Positions 1-9,365 of a DNA stretch of 31,358 nucleotides are shown one piece after another (positions within the stretch are counted from its first letter, which is position 1; every line of letters starts with the position of its first letter). The notes beneath the pieces are model-generated. The model was not told the DNA's origin, searched no databases, and saw only the letters and a program-made list of their open reading frames with translations. The stretch is from Intestinibacter sp034113885 (lineage in GTDB: Bacteria > Bacillota > Clostridia > Peptostreptococcales > Peptostreptococcaceae): positions 1 through 31,358 of the forward strand of contig NZ_JAXEWM010000107.1 in assembly GCF_034113885.1 (NCBI RefSeq). Direction: 5' to 3'. The position numbers and the translations under genes were made by a program.

Positions 1-56
1 ACCTGCTTTTCTATATAACTATTTAATCCACTTATCTCTAATCTAATCGGTCTCAA
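1..56 (-). CDS. sbcC: SbcC nuclease ATPase subunit, N-terminal fragment
   Basis: This is the 5' end of a gene running out of the left edge of the window. A TTG codon at 56-54 follows the sbcD stop codon with no gap. The first 18 codons read (M)RPIRLEISGLNSYIEKQ, which matches the usual SbcC/Rad50 opening (MRPxxLxIxGFxxY). The partner gene sbcD lies immediately upstream, as is usual. An ATG four bases further upstream is in another frame and hits a stop at once. A GAGGG sequence about 10 nt before the TTG can serve as ribosome binding site. SbcC is the SMC-like ATPase that, with SbcD, opens hairpins and processes blocked DNA ends. Only the first strand of the ATPase head is visible, before the Walker A motif. 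Confidence 0.85.
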   Translation of the reverse strand, partial: MRPIRLEISGLNSYIEKQ

Positions 57-1253
57 CTACTCATCACCCTCTTCTTCAACAATATGTAAAAATAAATCCA
101 ATAGCTCACCCTTAGGCTCTACTTTATTTCTAAATTTATAGTATTCAATGAATAATTCCTTCATTGTCTTTTCCCTCATATCTATATGTTCGTATTCATA
201 ATTGCTATTTATTATAGGTTTGATTTCTATAATGTCATTTAGCAAGCTCTTCATAGCTTTTATGTCATTTTGGCTTATTACCTCTTCTGTCGTTATTTCA
301 AAGTAAGACCAAATGTCTTTTTCTTTGTTTTCTTCGCATATATTTAGAGCTTCTTCTATACCCTTGCATTTAAATACTTCTATCGGCTTGTAATTTTTGA
401 AGTAAATGTCCTCTATTATAGGCTCTGCTTCTGGATGAACCTCTACTATTTTAGCTCCCTTGGCGTAAAGTCTCTCACTTTTACTGTATTGAAGTGGAGA
501 ACCGCTGTAGTATGCATTTAATCTTTCAGATGCCTTTTGAGGTTTATGCAAATGTCCTAAAGCTGTATATTGTGAATTTTGTGGAAGGTCGTTTTTTTGA
601 ACAAGGAGACTTCCACCTAATTCTATAGGTCTCTCTGAATCTGTAGATTCTCCTCCGACTACAAATAAATGTGATACGGCTATATTTACACTGTCCTCTT
701 CGAAATTTTCTTCGAGCTTTCTAAATATATCTCCCACCTTTTGGCTGTAGGAAACTTGTTTTTCTCTTTCAGTATCTCCCTTTATAACCTCGTTTAATCT
801 TTTTTCACTTGGATAAGGCAATGTCAATAAAGTTACTTTTTCTCCGTTGAAGTTCAACTTAGTACATCCCTCTAAAGCTTCAGTTATTTCAAAGCCGCTG
901 TATTTCGCCACATTTGTCTTGCTAAGTGGATATCCAAATACCAATATCCCCATTTCCTCTGCTAATGGTGTGATTGCAGATAATCTCTCAGGATTGTCGT
1001 GGTTTCCTGAGATTACGACTACACATCTTCTTCCATTATCAGAAAGCTTGCATACAGTTTTGTAAAATAGCTTTTCAGCTGCAGCTGGAGGATTTGATGT
1101 GTCGTAAATATCTCCAGCTATTATCACCATATCTATATTATTTTCTTCGACTACGGTCACAAAATCATTTAAAAACATCTCTTGTTCTCTAAGTCTACTG
1201 TTTCCCTCTAGTGTTTTTCCCAAGTGCCAATCTGATGTATGAATAAATTTCAT
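57..1253 (-). CDS. sbcD: Exonuclease SbcCD, nuclease subunit SbcD
   Basis: This is the Mn-dependent phosphoesterase (Mre11-type) subunit of SbcCD, 398 aa and of normal length. Metal-binding motifs are visible in order: DWH in HTSDWHLGK near residue 8, GDIYD near residue 47, GNHDNPERL near residue 83, a histidine in AVSHLF near residue 194, and GHLH near residue 234. The C-terminal third is the usual capping and dimerisation part. The start is ATG with the ribosome site AAAGGAG. The gene begins 11 nt after addA ends and abuts sbcC, so it sits inside the addBA-sbcDC operon. The complex removes proteins and hairpins from double-strand ends, complementing AddAB resection. Nothing is missing from the catalytic set. 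Confidence 0.96.
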   Translation of the reverse strand: MKFIHTSDWHLGKTLEGNSRLREQEMFLNDFVTVVEENNIDMVIIAGDIYDTSNPPAAAEKLFYKTVCKLSDNGRRCVVVISGNHDNPERLSAITPLAEEMGILVFGYPLSKTNVAKYSGFEITEALEGCTKLNFNGEKVTLLTLPYPSEKRLNEVIKGDTEREKQVSYSQKVGDIFRKLEENFEEDSVNIAVSHLFVVGGESTDSERPIELGGSLLVQKNDLPQNSQYTALGHLHKPQKASERLNAYYSGSPLQYSKSERLYAKGAKIVEVHPEAEPIIEDIYFKNYKPIEVFKCKGIEEALNICEENKEKDIWSYFEITTEEVISQNDIKAMKSLLNDIIEIKPIINSNYEYEHIDMREKTMKELFIEYYKFRNKVEPKGELLDLFLHIVEEEGDE

Positions 1254-1264
1254 TTTTCTCTCCT

Positions 1265-4200
1265 TTAAACTTTTATCTCTTGATTTATGCTAAATAAATA
1301 CAAATACTTTTCCTTTACTGTTTTCCCCGTCAATATAGAAAGCGCCTCTGCATAAATATCTAATTGCTTTTTGTACCTGTGTACTATTTCTTCTTTATTA
1401 TTATATACCTTATCTGTCTTGTAATCCAAAATAACTATTTGATTGTCTTCTTCAAAATACACGTCGATTACACCTCTAAGCATAACTGATTCGTCGTCGT
1501 AAACTTCTCGATTATTTTTAAATTCTTCATCGTTTACGTATATGTCGTTCATTTTTATTTGAGTGTATATTTTTTGTTCTCTTTTTACGAAATTTGAAGC
1601 TAACAATCTACTTCCAATAGGAGATTGGAAGAATTTTAATATTTTTCTAGGAGTTAGAACCTTTGATTCCTTTTCAGTTATTACATTTCTCTTTACTAAG
1701 CTCTGGATTTGAGCTTTTATTTCCTCCTCAGTAGACACCTTGTTTAAATCTAAAACCTCCATGATCAAGTGGGCTACTGTACCTCTTTTGGCTCCTGTTA
1801 GTTTTTCTTCTTTTTCGTCTTCATTTATAAATTTTGGCTTCTTAAGTGTAGTTTTTTGTCTGTATAAACTAGTTGATAAATCCTCTTCTTCATAGGCTTC
1901 CTGTCTTTTCTTTATTTCTGTTACAGATATACTTGCAGCTTTTTTTACAACTGCCTCGTAAGAATATTCAAAGTTAAGCTTTCTCTCGATTTCTCCGTAG
2001 TATTCTGTGTTGTTTTCGGATAAGTCCATATTATCTAGAATTTCCCTTATGCCTTCTTTTTCCTGTCTCTCAAAATCTATATCTTCCTTTTTCCACGTTT
2101 TTATAGACCACTTAGATTCATCCTCTAGAGATATATCTGTTGATATATTGTACATCTCTCTTATAGATTTTAAATCCTCGTGTTTTATCAGAGCCGGCAT
2201 CATCCAATCTAGATAATTTTTACCGTTTAAAATATCGTATTTTGAAACTGCTTTTTCTCTAGATATATTTGACGACCACTTGTGGACGTTTTTTTCTATA
2301 TCTCTCACTGAACCTGTTATTATGAGCTTTTCTTTGGCTCTTGTAAGTGCGACGTATAGAATTCTCATTTCCTCTGATATATTTTCTATATTTATTTTGC
2401 ATTTTAGAGCTTCCTTTGCGATACTTGGATATGAAATTCTTCTCTCAAAATCCACGATTTGTGGTCCGTATCCAAGCGCGTGGTGGTACAATACGTCGTT
2501 TCTAAAGTCCATAGTGTTGAAATTTCTACCCATTCCAGAACAAATTACTATAGGAAATTCCAATCCCTTACTTTTGTGGATACTCATTATTCTAACTACA
2601 TTTGCATTTTCTCCTAAAGTCTTCGCGCTTCCCATATCTGAATTTGATTTTTTTAATTTGCTTATAAAATTTATAAAGTTAAATATTCCCTTGAAGCTAG
2701 TCTCTTCAAATTGTTTAGCTCTCTCAAATAATATTCTGAGGTTAGCCTGTCTTTGGCTTCCTCCAGGCAATGCACCACAGTATGCGTAGTAGCCACTATT
2801 TGTATATATATACCATAAAAATTCATCTGTACTCATATACATAGATTTTTCTTGAAGCTCTTTTAGATCGTCCAAAAATCTTCTGACCTTATTTTTAAGT
2901 GGACTTTCTTCTTCTAAATCATCATCTTCATCACAAACAAAGTCTTCGCAATCGATATTTTGATAGTAATCGTCTATATCATCTTGTATCTCTACTTCGC
3001 CATCTAAATCCTGTTGCTCATCCTCCACAACAACTTCCTGTACATCGATTTTTTCACCTACAAAAATCTTCATAGCCTCGTAAAAGCTTACCTTCTTATC
3101 GACAACTCTTATATCTATGAAGTCCTCTGGTGTAAATCCATATATAGGAGATCTAAGAATAGCTATCAGCGGGATATCCTGCATCGGATTATCTATTACC
3201 TTTAAATAAGACATTATAACCTGTATTTCCATAGTATCAAAGTAACCTTGTCCGATATCTGCGTAAGTTGGAATATCCATATTTATAAGCTCTTCAGCAA
3301 ATACAGGTGCCCACGCAGATGTCGCTCTAAGCAATATAACTATATCCTTGTAATCCACATCTCTGTACATTCCCAATCTCTTGTCAAATACCTGCATTCT
3401 CTCGCCATTTTCATTTGGCTTTAGGATATCCTTTATTACCTTTCCAACCATTCTAGCTTCTATTTGACTTGCATCTAAATCCTCTTCGTCCGCTTCTTCC
3501 TCCTCAGGATTTTCGACTTCTTCTACTTTTTTTTCCATCAAGTGGATTTCTGTAGGTCCTCCTAATATTACTTTTTCATCATCTATATCTTCAAAGCTCG
3601 CACCTAGGTTTAATCTTTCTTCTTCGTTGTACTCTATTTCACCTAGGCTTTCGCTCATTATATGCTCAAAAATATAATTTACGCTGTCGACTACTTCTTT
3701 TCTACTTCTAAAGTTTTTATAAAGCATTATCTTTTTGTAATTGCTAGATAAATCCGTATCGTATGTTGCGTATTTTTGTAAAAATATCTCAGGTTTTGCC
3801 TGTCTAAATCTGTAAATACTCTGTTTTACATCGCCCACCATAAATCTGTTTGGCTCTTTTTGCTTAGCTATAGTTGAAAGTATTACCTCCTGAACCTGAT
3901 TGCTATCTTGGTACTCATCTATGAATATTTCATAGAATTTATCTCTGTATTCAAGCGCTATGTCTGAAGGAATATTTCTTCCATTTTTGTCAAATAAAAA
4001 TTCTCCGTTTTCATCTGTCTCAGTTAAAATTCTAAGTGCAAAATGCTCTATATCGTTGAAATCTATTATTCCCTTTTCTCTCTTCTTTTGGCTGTAGATT
4101 TCTTCAAATATTAAGACTACATCTGAAAGAGATTTGACTACAGGATATAAAAATCTTATCTCATCATTTAAATCCTCGTAAGACTTATTAAATACAGAGC

Positions 4201-5167
4201 CTCTGATTTTCTCAATTGATTTTTTTGCGTTGTCTCTGATTTTCTTCGCCTTGTCCTTTTCTTCCTTTATATAGAAAGGCGCGTCCTTTGGAATTCTCTT
4301 TACTCCTTTGGCGTAATTTTCAAATTTTATGTTTGAAATCTTGTCGTGAGCCTCAGTCCACGATGTTTCACAGGCAGTTGATATATCTTTTATTTTCTCA
4401 TGCTCTATTCTCAATTTATCTGTGAAGGTCATAAGTTCATCTATGTCCTCGACATCCTCAATAGCCTTTTGAATAGATTTTTCGATGCCCTCTATTTGAA
4501 TCTTAACTGTTTCAAGTATTGCTTTTGCCCATTTAGATGTCGCAAAGTCAAAGCTTTCATCGACATTGAAGTCCTCCGCACTTTCTCTTAGCCATACCTT
4601 TGGATATGGAGATGCCATTACAAAGCTGTATATTGATAAAATAAGCTTTTGTAAATTTGTATCACCTCTTTTTTCTGCGTAACAATCGACTAAGTAGCAG
4701 AATTCCTCGTCATTTTTCTCATAAAGCATATCAAATGTCTCATCTATCGCCTCTAGCTTCATAAGCGAGCACTCTGTCTCATCTCCTATCCTAAAATTAG
4801 GATCTAGGTTTATCTTATGGAAATTCGACTTTATAACCTCTAGACAAAATGAGTGTATTGTAGTTATGCTTGCCTTATTTAAAAGAACTAGCTGATCTTG
4901 AAGGTGTTCATTTTCTGGGTTTTCGTCTAATTTTTTAGAAATTGCATCTCCAATTCTCTCCCTCATCTCAGATGCAGCTGCATTTGTGAAGGTAACTACT
5001 AATAATTTATCTATATCTATCTTTAAATCCTCATTTAAAATCATCTGGATTATACGCTCTACAAGTACGGCAGTTTTACCAGAACCAGCAGCTGCTGCAA
5101 CTAGCAGATTTCCACCTCTACTGTCGATTACGTTTTGTTGCTCTATTGTCCATTTTGGAGCACTCAT
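1265..5167 (-). CDS. addA: AddA, ATP-dependent helicase/nuclease subunit A
   Basis: AddA is the 3'-5' helicase and nuclease subunit of AddAB, which resects double-strand breaks and loads RecA at Chi sites. All SF1A motifs are present: Walker A AAGSGKT near residue 27, VTFTNAAASEM, TTIHSFC, Walker B FIDEYQDS, GDVKQSIYRFR, SIHKSKGLEF and LYVALTRAKEKL. The C-terminal RecB-type nuclease shows RGTVAHLIME, then GVIDVYF and LDYKTDK. At 1300 aa it is somewhat longer than typical Firmicute AddA, partly because of two very acidic insertions near residues 543-566 and 707-757. In the second, about 22 of 46 residues are D or E. The ATG overlaps the addB stop by 4 nt (ATGA), with AGGAGGTGG just upstream, so translation is probably coupled. 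Confidence 0.97.
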   Translation of the reverse strand: MSAPKWTIEQQNVIDSRGGNLLVAAAAGSGKTAVLVERIIQMILNEDLKIDIDKLLVVTFTNAAASEMRERIGDAISKKLDENPENEHLQDQLVLLNKASITTIHSFCLEVIKSNFHKINLDPNFRIGDETECSLMKLEAIDETFDMLYEKNDEEFCYLVDCYAEKRGDTNLQKLILSIYSFVMASPYPKVWLRESAEDFNVDESFDFATSKWAKAILETVKIQIEGIEKSIQKAIEDVEDIDELMTFTDKLRIEHEKIKDISTACETSWTEAHDKISNIKFENYAKGVKRIPKDAPFYIKEEKDKAKKIRDNAKKSIEKIRGSVFNKSYEDLNDEIRFLYPVVKSLSDVVLIFEEIYSQKKREKGIIDFNDIEHFALRILTETDENGEFLFDKNGRNIPSDIALEYRDKFYEIFIDEYQDSNQVQEVILSTIAKQKEPNRFMVGDVKQSIYRFRQAKPEIFLQKYATYDTDLSSNYKKIMLYKNFRSRKEVVDSVNYIFEHIMSESLGEIEYNEEERLNLGASFEDIDDEKVILGGPTEIHLMEKKVEEVENPEEEEADEEDLDASQIEARMVGKVIKDILKPNENGERMQVFDKRLGMYRDVDYKDIVILLRATSAWAPVFAEELINMDIPTYADIGQGYFDTMEIQVIMSYLKVIDNPMQDIPLIAILRSPIYGFTPEDFIDIRVVDKKVSFYEAMKIFVGEKIDVQEVVVEDEQQDLDGEVEIQDDIDDYYQNIDCEDFVCDEDDDLEEESPLKNKVRRFLDDLKELQEKSMYMSTDEFLWYIYTNSGYYAYCGALPGGSQRQANLRILFERAKQFEETSFKGIFNFINFISKLKKSNSDMGSAKTLGENANVVRIMSIHKSKGLEFPIVICSGMGRNFNTMDFRNDVLYHHALGYGPQIVDFERRISYPSIAKEALKCKINIENISEEMRILYVALTRAKEKLIITGSVRDIEKNVHKWSSNISREKAVSKYDILNGKNYLDWMMPALIKHEDLKSIREMYNISTDISLEDESKWSIKTWKKEDIDFERQEKEGIREILDNMDLSENNTEYYGEIERKLNFEYSYEAVVKKAASISVTEIKKRQEAYEEEDLSTSLYRQKTTLKKPKFINEDEKEEKLTGAKRGTVAHLIMEVLDLNKVSTEEEIKAQIQSLVKRNVITEKESKVLTPRKILKFFQSPIGSRLLASNFVKREQKIYTQIKMNDIYVNDEEFKNNREVYDDESVMLRGVIDVYFEEDNQIVILDYKTDKVYNNKEEIVHRYKKQLDIYAEALSILTGKTVKEKYLYLFSINQEIKV

Positions 5168-8100
5168 TCTTCCACCTCCTCAGCCATCATTTTAATAATT
5201 TCCTCGTTCTTTTTATCCTTTATAATCTTGTAATTATTGTCCTTAAGTGTCGCGTCAAATTGGCAAATTGCATTATATAGACAGAAATCACATGAAGTTT
5301 TGTCCTTGTGCTTATTAGGATTTATACTTATATCTCCACCTAGCATGCCTTGACATAATTCCTTTATCTCGTATTTTACGTATTTTCTAAGTACTTCAAA
5401 TTCTTCATAAGTCACACCGTTTGTACTCTTTGATAAGCTTCCATCTTTATTTAAAGTCACTGGAACTATTAGCGATGATTTGACGTCATCTTCATATAGT
5501 GATTTATCCATCTTTTTGATTATGTGCACATCTTTTGCGAGCAATCCCTTCATCTTAGATTGCTTTAAAATTTCCTCGTCAATTTGCTCTTCCTCTTTGT
5601 TTTCGTTGAACTTCGCAATTGGATTGTCTATCTTACAGTATAAAATCGCCGCCGGATGAATACTCGTTCCCTTCTTTATAAAACTCTCCAATATCGCATC
5701 TAGATAGACTAGTAATTGAAGCTGCAATCCGTAGTAAACCTCTGTAAGACTTATATTTTTCTCAGATGATTTGTAGTCTACTATTCGAATGTATTTGTCG
5801 TCATTTTCGTCGAACTCATCGATTCTGTCTATTTGACCTACTAGATTAATTTCTTTTCCATCCTCTAGTATTATCTTTATAGGCGGATATTTTCCAGTTT
5901 GCCCAAAATTCACTTCGTAGTCGATTGGTTCAAATTCTCCAGATCTAATTTGTGTGGCGATTATGTTAATTGCAGCAATCAGCATCCTTTTAAGTCTATA
6001 TGACAAGTACTTATATCTAGGAGAGCTATTTAATATAAACCCTGGTATTTGTGAAATCATAAAATCTACAATTGAATTTACCTTTTTCTCTATATAAGCC
6101 TCGTTGATTTCATTCCAAGTTAAATTTTCCTTTTCAAGTGATTTTGAAAACTCATACATTATATTGTGTATAAATGTACCTAAATCTGGTGCAGCAAATG
6201 AATATTCTCTTCTCTCCTGCGCCTTTAGCCCATATTGGATGAAATAGGCAAATGGACAAGATGAGTATTTTTCCAATCTAGATATACTTAAATTATTAGT
6301 TTCGTATAGCTTCTTTATCTTTTCTTCAGATACCTTTTGAACCATATTAGTGTAAGTAAGTCCTGAAATTATCTTAGTCGTAATTTCTCCGTACTTATCG
6401 TCATTTGCAAAATATCTATACACATCTAGCCATAGATTTTCTATCTCTTCTCCGTTGTCAAACGATTTTATTTTATTGACCATTCTGTTAAATGTAGGAG
6501 ATTTTACAGTTACCTCGTCTAGCATCTCCTCTTCTGTTTCCTTTTTTAAATCCAATAGATAGCTCTCTACCTCTAGCTTTTTAAAAATCTTTTTTAGTCT
6601 AGAAATTATTATAGAAGGTCTCAAGCTTTTTCCCTCTGAATCTGCAACTGGATAAGTCAAAATCAAGTTTTCAGAAGTAGATGTCAACGCCTTGTACACT
6701 AAAAACTGCTCCTCAAAAGTCTTTGTCTTGCTGTCTATATCTAACTCCACACCTCTATCTAGTAGAGTATTTCTGTCCTTATCGCTGAGTATTCCCTTTT
6801 CCTTTGAAATCAAAGGGAATACTCCATCTGTAACGCCGATTAAATAAAGATACTTGGTATCTGGATTTTTCATTCTGTCGACGCTACTTACTAACACCTG
6901 ATCTACACTTGGAGGAACTAATCCCAGCTCGTACTCCTCGAACCCAAGGCCTATGATTTTTACAAATTTATCTATTGAGACTACATCATCTCCCATTATT
7001 TCGACGATTTGATCTAGTATATCGATTACAATATCCCAAACCTGAGAATACTGGCTTGCGATATCTAGCTCACCCTTTTCCTTGAAGCTTTCGACTAAAT
7101 CGTATATATTTTGCTCCATATTTAATTCGACTAAAAAATCGTATATACATCTGCATATTTCTCTGCAGCTTTTTTTGCCCTTTAAATTTTCTTGTAGCTT
7201 TAAAACTGGATTCAGTGCTCTATTTTTTATTTGGTTTATTCTATCTATAGTAACTGCTTCTTCCTCTGTCATATCAGAGTTGTAGTTATTTATGGCTCTG
7301 TACTCCCATTTTTCCTCTAGCCATTTTTTACCTTTTATACCGTTTAATATTACGTAATTTTCTATTAAACTCACTTCATCAATTGTCAATCCTATAAATC
7401 CACTTTTTAAGTATCTAAACATGACTTCATACGAATATCTCTTATTTTTCATTTCAAGAGCCGAAGTTATCAATACTACTATCGGATTTGATTTTATATC
7501 TCTTTTCTTGTCTATGAAATTAGGTATTTCGTATTCGTCAAATATAGAATGTACTAAAAAGTCGTATTTATTTAAATCTCTAGTAGCAACAGTTATATCT
7601 CTGTATCTCACATTTTTATCTCTGACTAAGTTTACTATCTCCTTAGCGATATGCTCTACCTCATCGTATAGGTTGTTGAATTCCTTCACCTTGATGTAAT
7701 TTACATCTTTGTCGTACTCTCTATATGGATAGGCGTTGTAGTATCTCTCTAGATGAAGTAGCTCGTCGTTGTTTTCAAATCGCTTTATCTTGCCCTTATT
7801 TAAATCAACGTGTGAATTTATCTTGATTCCATTATCCATAGCTATTTTTCTTAGCTTTTCATAAGTGTATTTCGTTCTTGAAAAAGGATCATTTTTTCTA
7901 TACTGTAAATAGTTCACACTGTCTACTGTAAGAGATATCGTAACCTGCTTCGCCTTTCTCATTAAACCTGCTAAAATCGAATACTGCTTAGGAGTAAACC
8001 CTGTAAACTCATCTATATAAATATAGCTACCGTCAAAATAAGTAGTTTTCTCCAATTTCTGCGCCAATGAGCCGAGCATATCCTGAGAATCTATATAATT

Positions 8101-8622
8101 TTCGTGTAATTGATTTTCAAATGCCTCGTAAATCTTGCTTATATCCTTTAACTTCAGCTTAAGCGTCTCGTTTTGTATGTCCTCTGAAATATACTCAAGC
8201 ATATCGTAATTTACGTTGTACTGCTTTAGCTCGCTTATCATCTCACTTATAGATCCCACAAATCCAGTTTGTGTAGCAGCCTTTGAAAATACGTTTAAAT
8301 CATCGACGACATTTTCAATTGCCTTATACGTTATCATAGCCTTTCCGCTTGAATTTATATTTACGTCTGTTAGACCACCCGCTTGAGTAAATACGAATGC
8401 ACTCATAGTATTAAATGAGAACACTCTAGTCCTCATATACTTGTCCTTTTGCTCGCCTAAATACAGTGAACTTACCTTTTTCTCCATTTCAAAAGAGTAC
8501 TGTTCTGGAACTAATAGCACAACAGGAGTCGTTTCATCGTCTTGAACTCGAGTTTTTATTTCATTCAATAGATAGGTGCTCTTTCCACTGCCACCCCTTC
8601 CAAATACAAATCTAAGTCCCAT
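5164..8622 (-). CDS. addB: AddB, ATP-dependent helicase/nuclease subunit B
   Basis: AddB is the second subunit of AddAB. Its N-terminal helicase-like half has a P-loop (GRGGSGKST, residues 7-15). Its C-terminal RecB-type nuclease is seen as GQIDRID followed by VDYKSSE. The nuclease is bracketed by a four-cysteine Fe-S set: C789 in SSCPFAYF, then C1111, C1114 and C1120 in SCDFCLYNAIC. The length of 1152 aa is normal. I chose ATG at 8622 over the GTG one codon upstream: the ribosome site GGAGG lies only 1 nt from the GTG but 4 nt from the ATG, and family members begin MGLRF. The start overlaps the stop of the preceding nuclease gene by one base (TGATG), and the 3' end overlaps addA by 4 nt. Confidence 0.96.
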   Translation of the reverse strand: MGLRFVFGRGGSGKSTYLLNEIKTRVQDDETTPVVLLVPEQYSFEMEKKVSSLYLGEQKDKYMRTRVFSFNTMSAFVFTQAGGLTDVNINSSGKAMITYKAIENVVDDLNVFSKAATQTGFVGSISEMISELKQYNVNYDMLEYISEDIQNETLKLKLKDISKIYEAFENQLHENYIDSQDMLGSLAQKLEKTTYFDGSYIYIDEFTGFTPKQYSILAGLMRKAKQVTISLTVDSVNYLQYRKNDPFSRTKYTYEKLRKIAMDNGIKINSHVDLNKGKIKRFENNDELLHLERYYNAYPYREYDKDVNYIKVKEFNNLYDEVEHIAKEIVNLVRDKNVRYRDITVATRDLNKYDFLVHSIFDEYEIPNFIDKKRDIKSNPIVVLITSALEMKNKRYSYEVMFRYLKSGFIGLTIDEVSLIENYVILNGIKGKKWLEEKWEYRAINNYNSDMTEEEAVTIDRINQIKNRALNPVLKLQENLKGKKSCREICRCIYDFLVELNMEQNIYDLVESFKEKGELDIASQYSQVWDIVIDILDQIVEIMGDDVVSIDKFVKIIGLGFEEYELGLVPPSVDQVLVSSVDRMKNPDTKYLYLIGVTDGVFPLISKEKGILSDKDRNTLLDRGVELDIDSKTKTFEEQFLVYKALTSTSENLILTYPVADSEGKSLRPSIIISRLKKIFKKLEVESYLLDLKKETEEEMLDEVTVKSPTFNRMVNKIKSFDNGEEIENLWLDVYRYFANDDKYGEITTKIISGLTYTNMVQKVSEEKIKKLYETNNLSISRLEKYSSCPFAYFIQYGLKAQERREYSFAAPDLGTFIHNIMYEFSKSLEKENLTWNEINEAYIEKKVNSIVDFMISQIPGFILNSSPRYKYLSYRLKRMLIAAINIIATQIRSGEFEPIDYEVNFGQTGKYPPIKIILEDGKEINLVGQIDRIDEFDENDDKYIRIVDYKSSEKNISLTEVYYGLQLQLLVYLDAILESFIKKGTSIHPAAILYCKIDNPIAKFNENKEEEQIDEEILKQSKMKGLLAKDVHIIKKMDKSLYEDDVKSSLIVPVTLNKDGSLSKSTNGVTYEEFEVLRKYVKYEIKELCQGMLGGDISINPNKHKDKTSCDFCLYNAICQFDATLKDNNYKIIKDKKNEEIIKMMAEEVEE

Positions 8623-9365
8623 CACTCCTCCTCCTTTATCATTTCGTAATTTATAGATTGATTGTTACATAGCTTGTTAAACTCGCAGTATTTACAGTGT
8701 TTTTTATTTTTATCTATATACCCGTCAAAGTCTATACTGTCTATATTTTTTATATAATTTTCTATAATAGACTTATTTCTTATGTGTTTTTCCTCATTAT
8801 AAGCTATGGTTATAGGTTTATCATCTATTTTCAATCTAAAGTAATTCATCGTTATATTTTCATAAGGAATATTCTTTTTATAAATTTTAGCAATAATCTC
8901 TTTTGCTAAATACATATAAACTACTGTCTGCATTCTATTTTCGATATTTTTATAGCTTGTCTTTTGAGATTCCGTCTTCCAATCCCAAATTTCTATACTA
9001 TTCTCACCGATTATCACCAAATCGTATTTTGCAGATAGATAGCTTCCAGATATTTTACTTCTAACCTCGTACTCTGGTAGATAAACCTTCGAATGCTCTA
9101 TTGGAATTAAATTTTTTACCTTCTCTATCCAACCTTTAAACTCATCACTTATATTTTCTCCAATTGGAATATTTTTAAAATACCTTTCACACAATAAGTG
9201 AAATTCGCTTCCTGTTTTTAAACCCTTGTAGTATTCTCTGCTCTCTACACCTTCAAACTTCCAGTTTATATTATCTATATATTTATATTTAAACTTCAAA
9301 GGACATGATTTAAACGTATTAAGTGAATTTTGACTGTAGACAAAGTACTTAAGTTTTTTATTCAT
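8622..9365 (-). CDS. Stand-alone RecB-type PD-(D/E)XK nuclease with Fe-S cysteines
   Basis: This 247-aa protein looks like the C-terminal nuclease module of AddB or Cas4 on its own. The N-terminus has SLNTFKSCPLKFKYKY with C21. The nuclease core follows: H56 in GSEFHLLCE, D115 in KYDLVI, D128-x-K130 in IWDWK, and the QxxxY motif at 146-150. Three more cysteines, C224, C227 and C233 (CKYCEFNKLC), close the protein with the same x2/x5 spacing as the AddB cluster. It therefore probably holds a 4Fe-4S cluster pinning the nuclease fold. It has no helicase domain. It is overlapped by one base at both ends, by the UvrD-type helicase upstream (TAATG) and by addB downstream (TGATG), so it is likely made together with both. 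Whether it works with the helicase trio or with AddAB is inference. No cas genes are nearby, so a Cas4 role is unlikely. Confidence 0.85.
   Translation of the reverse strand: MNKKLKYFVYSQNSLNTFKSCPLKFKYKYIDNINWKFEGVESREYYKGLKTGSEFHLLCERYFKNIPIGENISDEFKGWIEKVKNLIPIEHSKVYLPEYEVRSKISGSYLSAKYDLVIIGENSIEIWDWKTESQKTSYKNIENRMQTVVYMYLAKEIIAKIYKKNIPYENITMNYFRLKIDDKPITIAYNEEKHIRNKSIIENYIKNIDSIDFDGYIDKNKKHCKYCEFNKLCNNQSINYEMIKEEE

Noticed and set aside
2280..2789. A 169-codon plus-strand frame inside addA
   Set aside because: It lies opposite conserved helicase motifs of addA, is Ile/Leu/Phe/Ser-rich as expected for an antisense shadow, and lacks a ribosome site.
8622..9365. Cas4 of a CRISPR system
   Set aside because: There is no CRISPR array and no cas1/cas2 in the window. 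The overlaps are with helicase and addB genes.
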